This document shows positions 22,961 to 28,963 of a DNA stretch of 32,905 nucleotides, one piece after another. Location of the stretch: NCBI GenBank assembly GCA_947627435.1, contig CANQWB010000013.1:1-32905 (forward strand). The letters are read 5' to 3'. The translations under genes were made by a program, and so were the position numbers. Each line of letters begins with the position of its first letter. Within the stretch, counting starts at the first letter, position 1. Origin of the DNA: an uncultured Bacilli bacterium (GTDB lineage Bacteria > Bacillota_I > Bacilli_A > RF39 > UBA660). Under the pieces are notes generated by a model. That model was given only the letters and a program-made list of their open reading frames with translations, ran no database searches and had not been told where the DNA came from.

Positions 22961-22972
22961 AACTCTTTTTTG
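22945..22972 (+). terminator. Terminator of yqeG-yqeH
   Basis: AAAGAGTTT pairs perfectly with AAACTCTTT around AATATA, followed by T-run. It overlaps the yqeH stop codon. Confidence 0.85.
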
Positions 22973-22974
22973 TA

Positions 22975-23003
22975 TAGATATTTTAATGAAAATAGTGTAA
23001 AAT
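22975..23003 (+). promoter_or_regulatory. Probable promoter of the HerA-like gene
   Basis: TAGATA (22975-22980), 17-bp spacer, TAAAAT (22998-23003), 27 bp before ATG 23031. The -35 match is modest. Confidence 0.45.
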
Positions 23004-23030
23004 AGAAATATAGAATAAAGGGTGAGGTAT

Positions 23031-24800
23031 ATGTTTGGAAAAATAATAGGAATTGATAATAATTTGGTTTTAGTAGAAATGAATCATTCCAATCAATATA
23101 AAGATATTATGAATAGACATGTATATTTAATCGATGATAGAACTGTAGTAGGCGAAATATCCGATATCAAAAATAATGTTGCATATATCATGTTACTAGG
23201 GGAAATGATAAACCAAAAATTTGTATTTGGAGTCATTAAAAAACCATCTTTTCAGTCAAAAGTGTCATTTGTATCTGATAAAGATGTTGAAAAAATCATT
23301 GGTGTTACAGATTATCATGAAGAAACAGATTTGTATATTGGTACGAGTCCTATCTATGAAAATATTCCAATTGGATTTCATATTAATGATTTTTTTAATA
23401 GTCATTTTGCTATTTTTGGATCTACTGGTGCTGGAAAGTCATGTGGAGTGGCGCGTATTATCCAAAATTTATTTTCTAAAAAAGTGCAAATTCCATATCG
23501 TGCCAGTTTGTTTATTTTCGATGCATATGGCGAATATCATAGTGCTTTTCATGATTTATATAAAACTGTTCCGGAAATTGCCTTTAAAGCATACACAACA
23601 GATATTCATTCACAGGATGAATTAATCAAAATCCCCTTATGGTTGCTTGGAGTAGATGACATTGCACTATTGTTAGGAGCAGAAAAACATTCACAATTAG
23701 TCATGATTGAAAAAGCTTTAAAACTTGTTACTGTATTTGCACGAGAAGAACAAATGGTATTAAAAATTAAAAATGATATCATCGCAAGAGCCATTTTAGA
23801 TATTTTATCGAGTGGTGGAACTTCTGCACAAATACGTGACCAAATATTCTCTGTTTTATCTCACTATAATACAAAAGAATTGAATTTAGAAACACCTGTT
23901 TTTCAACCTGGATATACAAGACCTTTGAAACAATGTTTGAATATTGATGCTAGTGGAAAAATTCGTGAAATGGAATTAATTGTTGATTTTATGGAGAAAT
24001 TTTTGACAGAAGATTACGAATTAACCTTACCAGATGGAAGTTTTTTATACACTTTGAAAGATTTACAAGATGCGTTTGATTTTGCTTTAATATCAGAAGG
24101 AATTTTTAGTAGTGAAAAAATTTATGATGAAGCCAATATCTTGAAAGTTAGATTACATGCTTTAGTAGCAAGTGATGATCGTTTTTATTTCGATTATCCT
24201 GAGTATATTGATCGTACTAGCTATATTAAAAAATTATTAACAGCATCTAATGGAAGAAAAGCCCAAATTATTAATTTTGACATTAATTATATTGATGATC
24301 GATTAGCAAAAAATATTACAAAAATTTATTCGAAATTACTATTTGATTTTTCTAAAAATATGAATCAACGTGCATCTATGCCTTTTCATATCATTTTAGA
24401 AGAAGCCCATCGTTATGTCCAAAATGATAATGATAAATTTTTATTAGGATACAATATATTTGAACGTATTACAAAAGAAGGTAGAAAGTATGGTGTCCTT
24501 TTAGGATTGATTTCACAAAGACCTTCGGAGCTTTCTGAAACTTCACTTTCTCAATGTAGTAATTTCCTCATTTTTAAGATGTTACATCCAGCTGATGTAG
24601 ATTATATTAAACAAATGGTGCCAAATGTAACGCAAGAAGTGATGAAACAATTGCGAATTTTACAACCAGGAACTTGTATTGCATTTGGTTCTGCCTTTCA
24701 TGTACCGGTATTAGTGAAAATGGATATGCCATCTCCTGAGCCATCTAGTAGTAATTGTAATATTTCTGCTTTATGGTTTGTACACAAGGATAAATCATAA
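23031..24800 (+). CDS. HerA/DUF87-type ATPase (589 aa)
   Basis: The ORF track starts at a GTG (23022), but that GTG is part of the Shine-Dalgarno GGGTGAGG; ATG 23031 is preferred. The N-terminal ~100 residues form the beta-barrel (HAS-barrel-like) domain, followed by the RecA-like motor. Walker A is GSTGAGKSCGVARI, then IFDAYGEYHSAFH, Walker B HIILEEAHRYV, and the LGLISQRPSELSETSLSQCSNFLIFKM signature. These are HerA features, shared by bipolar DNA translocases acting in end resection or in defence systems. No NurA nuclease is adjacent, so the partner is unknown. It is monocistronic by spacing. Confidence 0.85.
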   Translation: MFGKIIGIDNNLVLVEMNHSNQYKDIMNRHVYLIDDRTVVGEISDIKNNVAYIMLLGEMINQKFVFGVIKKPSFQSKVSFVSDKDVEKIIGVTDYHEETDLYIGTSPIYENIPIGFHINDFFNSHFAIFGSTGAGKSCGVARIIQNLFSKKVQIPYRASLFIFDAYGEYHSAFHDLYKTVPEIAFKAYTTDIHSQDELIKIPLWLLGVDDIALLLGAEKHSQLVMIEKALKLVTVFAREEQMVLKIKNDIIARAILDILSSGGTSAQIRDQIFSVLSHYNTKELNLETPVFQPGYTRPLKQCLNIDASGKIREMELIVDFMEKFLTEDYELTLPDGSFLYTLKDLQDAFDFALISEGIFSSEKIYDEANILKVRLHALVASDDRFYFDYPEYIDRTSYIKKLLTASNGRKAQIINFDINYIDDRLAKNITKIYSKLLFDFSKNMNQRASMPFHIILEEAHRYVQNDNDKFLLGYNIFERITKEGRKYGVLLGLISQRPSELSETSLSQCSNFLIFKMLHPADVDYIKQMVPNVTQEVMKQLRILQPGTCIAFGSAFHVPVLVKMDMPSPEPSSSNCNISALWFVHKDKS

Positions 24801-24850
24801 TCACTGTATGATTTAAATGATAAAAATGATATATAATATATTAAGTTACA

Positions 24851-24859
24851 TGTTATAAT
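24851..24859 (+). promoter_or_regulatory. Extended -10 promoter of the FemAB-like gene
   Basis: TGTTATAAT, 24 bp before ATG 24883, with the strong RBS TAGGAGG. There is no good -35. A hairpin AAATCATA/TATGATTT (24792-24814) at the end of the preceding gene lacks a T-run and is at best a weak terminator. Confidence 0.5.
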
Positions 24860-24882
24860 AATATTCAGTAGGAGGATATCAT

Positions 24883-26178
24883 ATGGAATTTATTTGCAAT
24901 CTAGATCGTGAAACCTATGAAACATTTGTAGAAAATAATCCTTATAAATCACATTATTTGCAAAGTTATGCTTGGGGAGAATTTTCGCGAAAAGCTAAAA
25001 ATTTTATTCCTCATTATGTTGGACTAAAAGAAAATGATTCCTTAATAGCAGCGACGTTATTGCTTGAAAAAAAATTACCAATGCATTATTGTTATTTCTA
25101 TATCCCACGTGGATTTGTTATGAATATGGATGATTCCAATTTATTAAATCAATTCGTAATGGAACTGAAAAAATATGCCAAGACGAAAAAGGCAATTTTT
25201 ATGAAACTGGATTCTGATATTGTATACCATCAGGAAGACTGTAATGGAAATCCAGTAAAATTACCTTATTCAGGAGATAAAATTTTAAAAGATTTAATTC
25301 ACTTAGGATTTCGTCATCTGGGATTTACCAAAAATTTTAATTTAAGTCAACCCCGTTATACATTTCGAATTGATTTCAAAAAACCATTAGAAGAAATTAA
25401 AAATAACTTTTCTAAAACAACCAAACAGCGTATTAAAAAAGCAGAAGAACTGGGTATCGAAGTAAAAATTGGCACAGAAAAAGATATTGAAACTTTCTTT
25501 CATCTTATGCGTGTTACAGAAGATAGAAAAGATTTTATTACACATGACATAGATTATTATAGAGATTTATATCATATTTGGAAGGAACATAATGATTGTA
25601 ATTTATTCTTAGGAATTGCCAATTTACAAAAAATTATCACAATATTACAAAGTAAAAAAGAAACAATACAAATCGAATTGAATCCACTGCTGCAATTGGA
25701 AAATGCAAGTAAAAGTCAAAATACGAAACGAAAAGAATTAGAAAGACAATTAGAAAAAATAGAAGAAGATATTCGTAAATATGAAGAATATCAAAAAACA
25801 TATGGAGATGAAGTTACATTAAGTGCCCATTTTATTATTGCATATGGAAATAAAGCTTGGGTTTTATATGCTGGAAATCATAATATTCTATCAGAAACTT
25901 ATACGAACTATAAAACTTATGAATCTCATATTGAATATTACTACCATAAGGGAATTGAAATTTATGATCAATTTGGAACCATTGGTGATTTAAGAAAAGA
26001 AAACCCATTATATGGATTACATGAGTTTAAGAAAAAATTTGGTGGAGATTATGTAGAATTTATTGGTGAATTTGATTTCATTTTAAATAAACCAATGTAT
26101 ATTATATTTCAAAAACTTGTTCCATTTTACCGAAAAATGAAATTTCATATGACAAAACACAATATAAAAAACCAATAG
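24883..26178 (+). CDS. FemAB/MurM-family aminoacyltransferase (431 aa)
   Basis: The gene has RBS GTAGGAGG. The product has a double GNAT-like fold. The first lobe includes HYLQSYAWGEFSR and CYFYIPRGFVM, and the second holds NFSKTTKQRIKKAEELGIEV and the family end GLHEFKKKFGGDYVEFIGEFD. The helical arm (about residues 250-310, coiled-coil charged sequence) is the hallmark of FemA/FemB/MurM, which add amino acids from aminoacyl-tRNA to lipid II to build interpeptide bridges. The amino acid used cannot be read from sequence. A single femAB-type gene here suggests a short or single-residue bridge, but others may lie elsewhere. Confidence 0.92.
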   Translation: MEFICNLDRETYETFVENNPYKSHYLQSYAWGEFSRKAKNFIPHYVGLKENDSLIAATLLLEKKLPMHYCYFYIPRGFVMNMDDSNLLNQFVMELKKYAKTKKAIFMKLDSDIVYHQEDCNGNPVKLPYSGDKILKDLIHLGFRHLGFTKNFNLSQPRYTFRIDFKKPLEEIKNNFSKTTKQRIKKAEELGIEVKIGTEKDIETFFHLMRVTEDRKDFITHDIDYYRDLYHIWKEHNDCNLFLGIANLQKIITILQSKKETIQIELNPLLQLENASKSQNTKRKELERQLEKIEEDIRKYEEYQKTYGDEVTLSAHFIIAYGNKAWVLYAGNHNILSETYTNYKTYESHIEYYYHKGIEIYDQFGTIGDLRKENPLYGLHEFKKKFGGDYVEFIGEFDFILNKPMYIIFQKLVPFYRKMKFHMTKHNIKNQ

Positions 26179-26191
26179 ATTGGTTTTTTTA
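26166..26191. terminator. Bidirectional terminator between femAB-like gene and tmcAL
   Basis: AAAACCAAT (26168-26176) pairs with ATTGGTTTT (26179-26187), with A-tract and T-tract on either side, so it can stop both convergent transcripts. It overlaps both stop codons. Confidence 0.8.
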
Positions 26192-27340
26192 TTTCATAAT
26201 TGGAGAATTTTTATACTCACTTTCTATTAATTTTATTTTTTCTCTTTCTTCTAATGTACTTGCATAGATAGCAGTTGCTCTTAACTCAAAATCCAACATA
26301 GGATGATGTATAGAAGAAAAATTGGTCACAATGGGAACTGGGATAGATGATTTTAATTCTTTCAGTAGGTTTCTACCTTTTTTACTAAAGCCAAGTACAC
26401 GTATGTATTCTATTTTTGTAAATTGTTTTATTTCTTTTTTTGTAACATTACAAAGAATATGCATAAACATACGGTTTAATTTGTTATAAGTATAACGTTT
26501 TGTTTTGGTTTTGAGAATCAACTCATCTAAGTTTTTGGAACTTACAATAAATTTACGAATACGATTTTCGATACCTTCATCGACTGTTTGATATTGTTCT
26601 AAATGATCCATATCTGTTAATATTTTATATTTTAATAAAGGAAAGTAGTCTTTGGTAAAATGTAGTGAAGTTAAATAATCTAATGTTTTAGCTGGAACAT
26701 AAGGCGCAATATCAACTCCATTTTCTAAAGCATGACGTATACTGGTAGCACTGCTCATGGGTCCTTCTAAATCAAGGGCATTATAATTGTTTTGTCGAGG
26801 AATACAAACAGGTTGGATAGAACTATTTGTTTTAAATATTTCACGAATATATGTAAGTCCTAAAATATCGTTTGGTTCTTTTATTTTTTTCCCAGATAAA
26901 TCATATAATGCTTTTGAAAGAGCAGTAGGATAATTGAAACCATCATCTAGGTATTGTTTCACAAGCGTATTGTATTTAGGATGGTCTAATTGTATTTTAG
27001 CAAGTTCAATCAAACGACTTATTTGATTGCATTCACTTCCAAAGACGAGATATTCAACTTGTAATAGATTGAGCAATTCAATACTTGCTTTGGCAAATAC
27101 ATCAGCACTCTGTGTGGCAAATACAAAAGGAAGTTCTACGACAAGATCTACACCATAGAAAAGTGCGATTTCTGTTTTATCCCATTTGTTCATAATGCTG
27201 ACATCTCCACGTTGTGTGAAATGACCGCTCATGACCAATACAATACTATGATGGGGAAATTTTTCTTTGATTTGTTCAAGATGAAATAAGTGTCCATTAT
27301 GAAATGGATTATATTCACAAATAATACCAACACTACGCAT
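26189..27340 (-). CDS. tmcAL: tRNA(Met) cytidine acetate ligase TmcAL (YlbM) (383 aa)
   Basis: A minus-strand gene. The nucleotidylyltransferase N-terminus has GIICEYNPFHNGHLFHLEQIK with the HxGH motif, then VMSGHFTQRGDVSIMNKWDK and DLVVELPFVFATQSAD, which are TmcAL signatures. TmcAL forms acetyl-AMP and makes N4-acetylcytidine at the wobble position of elongator tRNA-Met. Length and motifs are normal. The gene is transcribed divergently from yceD-rpmF, the arrangement found in Bacillus (ylbM versus ylbN-rpmF). The RBS is GGTGATTG. Confidence 0.95.
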   Translation of the reverse strand: MRSVGIICEYNPFHNGHLFHLEQIKEKFPHHSIVLVMSGHFTQRGDVSIMNKWDKTEIALFYGVDLVVELPFVFATQSADVFAKASIELLNLLQVEYLVFGSECNQISRLIELAKIQLDHPKYNTLVKQYLDDGFNYPTALSKALYDLSGKKIKEPNDILGLTYIREIFKTNSSIQPVCIPRQNNYNALDLEGPMSSATSIRHALENGVDIAPYVPAKTLDYLTSLHFTKDYFPLLKYKILTDMDHLEQYQTVDEGIENRIRKFIVSSKNLDELILKTKTKRYTYNKLNRMFMHILCNVTKKEIKQFTKIEYIRVLGFSKKGRNLLKELKSSIPVPIVTNFSSIHHPMLDFELRATAIYASTLEEREKIKLIESEYKNSPIMK

Positions 27341-27360
27341 ACAATCACCAATAACATCAT

Positions 27361-27389
27361 ATCATAAATTGATTGAAAAATATAGTGAA
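27361..27389 (-). promoter_or_regulatory. Promoter of tmcAL
   Basis: On the minus strand: TTCACT (27384-27389), 17-bp spacer, TATGAT (27361-27366). It overlaps the divergent yceD promoter, so the two may compete. Confidence 0.5.
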
Positions 27390-27401
27390 CCATGTTATAA
27401 T
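27373..27401 (+). promoter_or_regulatory. Promoter of yceD-rpmF
   Basis: TTGAAA (27373-27378), 17-bp spacer, TATAAT (27396-27401) with TG at 27393-27394 (extended -10). This is 18 bp before ATG 27419. A strong promoter suits a ribosomal protein gene. Confidence 0.75.
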
Positions 27402-27418
27402 GAGACAGGTGATTCAAT

Positions 27419-27904
27419 ATGCAAATAGATATCACAAAACTAAAAAGTGGACTTGTTTCCAAAATTATCATTGCTGAGATGAAAACATTTACAAAAAAAG
27501 AATTAGAAGGAACAGAACTTTTGGAACTACAAGATGTACATGTAGATGGAACTTTATATAAAAATAGCATAGATGGATATGAAATGGATGTAACGATTTC
27601 AGGTACTATGGTCTTGCCTTGTGCAATTACACTTGTACCAGTATCCGTTCCATTTACCACAACTGTGCAAGGTAATATAGAAGAAATGCTTTTAGAAATT
27701 GGAAAAATTGATAAAAAAATGGAAAATACTATTGATATTTTTCCAATTATATGGGAAAATATATTGGTAGAAATTCCTTCTCGTGTGATTAGTGAGGATG
27801 CTAAAAACGTTTCTTTAAAAGGAAATGGTTGGAAATTATGCACAGAGGAACAAAAAGAAGAAATCAATCCTGAACTTCAAAAACTAAAGGATTTGTTAAA
27901 ATGA
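27419..27904 (+). CDS. yceD: YceD/DUF177 family protein (161 aa)
   Basis: The RBS is ACAGGTGATTC. DUF177 proteins are about 170 aa and precede rpmF nearly everywhere. This one has the expected length, the family segment [18 protein letters not shown] in the middle (with the conserved Cys) and the PEL...L ending. The pairing with rpmF 19 nt downstream is strong support. YceD is linked to 23S rRNA accumulation in plants and E. coli. The large minus-strand ORF 27229-27867 is its antisense shadow. Confidence 0.92.
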   Translation: MQIDITKLKSGLVSKIIIAEMKTFTKKELEGTELLELQDVHVDGTLYKNSIDGYEMDVTISGTMVLPCAITLVPVSVPFTTTVQGNIEEMLLEIGKIDKKMENTIDIFPIIWENILVEIPSRVISEDAKNVSLKGNGWKLCTEEQKEEINPELQKLKDLLK

Positions 27905-27923
27905 AAAGCGAGGTGTGACTGAA

Positions 27924-28133
27924 ATGAAATTAGAATTACAATTATTTGCGGTACCTTTTCGAAAAGTAAGTAAAACAAGCGGTAGAAAACGTCGTACACA
28001 TTATAAAATAAGTGAAAATGCAACTGTAACTTGTCCAAAATGTGGAGCTGCAGTAAGAGGACATAGAGTATGTGCTAGCTGTGGTACATATAAAGGGAAA
28101 GAAGTTGTAGAAAAAAAAGAAGTAACAGAATAG
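27924..28133 (+). CDS. rpmF: Ribosomal protein bL32 with an N-terminal Prp-type leader (69 aa)
   Basis: ATG 27924 is preferred over the GTG at 27915 because that GTG is inside the RBS GCGAGGTG. The body is a standard bL32: [19 protein letters not shown] followed by a four-Cys zinc ribbon (CPKCG, CASCG). Canonical bL32 starts MAVP, but here the A-V-P is preceded by MKLELQLF. That looks like the conserved leader LNLQLF/LQFFA of Firmicute bL27, which the protease Prp removes. The Ala of LQLFA coincides with the Ala of canonical mature bL32. The C-terminal ~13 residues are an extra acidic/basic tail (VVEKKEVTE). Confidence 0.92.
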   Translation: MKLELQLFAVPFRKVSKTSGRKRRTHYKISENATVTCPKCGAAVRGHRVCASCGTYKGKEVVEKKEVTE

Positions 28134-28145
28134 TTACTTTTTTTG
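28118..28145 (+). terminator. Terminator of yceD-rpmF
   Basis: AAGTAAC (28120-28126) pairs with GTTACTT (28133-28139) around AGAATA, followed by T-run. It overlaps the rpmF stop codon. Confidence 0.8.
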
Positions 28146-28196
28146 TGTACTATTTTTACAAATATAAAAATATAGATTTTATATTATAAAATGTGT

Positions 28197-28202
28197 TATA
28201 CT
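28197..28202 (+). promoter_or_regulatory. Possible promoter of the small prepilin
   Basis: The extended sequence TGTGTTATACT gives a TATACT -10, 20 bp before ATG 28222. No clear -35. It resembles the -10 region at 304-314 of the secretion locus (GTGTTATACTA in both). Confidence 0.4.
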
Positions 28203-28221
28203 AACAATAGGATGTGATGGT

Positions 28222-28617
28222 ATGAAGAAAAAAGGATTTACATTAATAGAAATGATTGGTGTTGTACTCATTATGGGTTTGCTTACATTACTAATATTAC
28301 CATCAATTGTAAACCAATTAAGCGCCAAAAAAGAAGAGATCAGTCAAGCATCATTAAAGCTAATTTATGATGCAACAGATTTATATGTGAAAGAAAGAGA
28401 AAGTACATATACAATGACAACAGGATCAACCTATTGTATTACATTAGAAACACTAGTAAATGATGGAAAATTAAAAAATACAATAAAAGATTTTACGACA
28501 GAAAAAGAAATTCCATTGAATAAAGTTGTAAAAGTGACAGTGAATGAATATGAAGAGGGAGAATATGTATTAGTCAATTCTGGAGAATGTGAATCGACTA
28601 TTGTGATGGAAAAATAA
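28222..28617 (+). CDS. Type IV prepilin-like protein with N-methylation motif (131 aa)
   Basis: It starts with MKKKG|FTLIEMIGV, a class III prepilin signal: basic leader ending in Gly, Phe+1 and Glu+5, followed by the hydrophobic helix (about residues 6-27). The mature domain is short with two Cys (TYCITLE, GECEST) that may form a disulfide loop. It resembles small type II/com-type or minor pseudopilins and needs a prepilin peptidase (PilD/ComC) encoded elsewhere. The first 30 nt are identical to those of the large prepilin gene at 28964, which points to gene conversion or domain duplication. A decayed glycine-rich domain begins 17 nt after the stop, so this gene may be the intact head of a formerly longer fibre protein. 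Confidence 0.8.
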   Translation: MKKKGFTLIEMIGVVLIMGLLTLLILPSIVNQLSAKKEEISQASLKLIYDATDLYVKERESTYTMTTGSTYCITLETLVNDGKLKNTIKDFTTEKEIPLNKVVKVTVNEYEEGEYVLVNSGECESTIVMEK

Positions 28618-28633
28618 TGCAAATAAAAGATTA

Positions 28634-28802
28634 GCAAAGGAATGGAAATTTACAGTACTATATACTGGAACTCATAAATTAGAAGTATGTGGAGCATAGA
28701 GAGGAAATGCTAATTACGGTGGAGGAGTTATCAATAGTGTTACACAATCAAAATATTGGAAATGAAAAAGCTAAAATTATTTTAATATCAATAGCCAAAT
28801 AA
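28634..28802 (+). pseudogene. Decayed copy of the glycine-rich C-terminal domain
   Basis: The translation FTVLYTGTHKLEVCGA-stop (28649-28699) matches FTVPCNGTYKLEVWGA of the large protein (30851-30898), with about 41 of 48 nucleotides identical by eye. After a stop and a frameshift, GNEKAKIILIS (28758-28790) matches the end of the large protein, GNGKAQITLVSLK. The middle of the domain is missing. This is a broken, internally deleted duplicate lying exactly downstream of the small prepilin. Confidence 0.75.
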
Positions 28803-28810
28803 TATAAGAT

Positions 28811-28842
28811 AAAAAAGAATCTTGAAATATAGATTCTTTTTT
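28811..28842 (+). terminator. Terminator before the large prepilin gene
   Basis: AAAAAAGAATCT and AGATTCTTTTTT form a perfect 12-bp stem around an 8-nt loop. The -35 of the next promoter lies at the top of this stem and in its loop. Confidence 0.85.
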
Positions 28843-28850
28843 GCTATAAT
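28822..28850 (+). promoter_or_regulatory. Promoter of the large glycine-rich prepilin gene
   Basis: TTGAAA (28822-28827), exactly 17 bp, TATAAT (28845-28850). The -35 is within the hairpin of the preceding terminator. The leader to ATG 28964 would be about 105 nt and contains the G8 tract. Confidence 0.75.
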
Positions 28851-28919
28851 TGAGATGTCAAATAAAATCATAGAATAGTTTGCGATAAGTATAGAATTTC
28901 AAGTATGCTATTTGTAAAC

Positions 28920-28944
28920 GGGGGGGGTACTCCCTTTTTTTATT
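28920..28944 (+). repeat. G8 homopolymer with downstream TACT-CCC-T7 hairpin in the leader
   Basis: Eight consecutive G (28920-28927), then TACT, CCC and T7. GGG/CCC plus G-T wobble pairs can form a short hairpin ahead of a T-run, like a weak attenuator whose strength would change with G-tract length. It lies 36 bp upstream of the start codon and is the only G8 seen in this AT-rich window. Confidence 0.6.
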
Positions 28945-28963
28945 GTCTAAAGGAGAGATGTAT

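Noticed and set aside
23221-23625. 134-aa plus-strand ORF within the HerA-like gene
   Set aside because: Overlaps the Walker A region of HerA in another frame; no independent start signal.
27229-27867. 212-aa minus-strand ORF overlapping yceD and the tmcAL start
   Set aside because: It is antisense to the well-supported yceD gene, lacks a convincing RBS and has Ser/Ile/Phe-rich low-complexity sequence typical of shadows.
28851-28963. c-di-GMP riboswitch in the leader of the large prepilin gene
   Set aside because: GEMM-type conserved blocks were not found; the leader holds only a weak AGTATA/TATGCT stem and the G8 tract.
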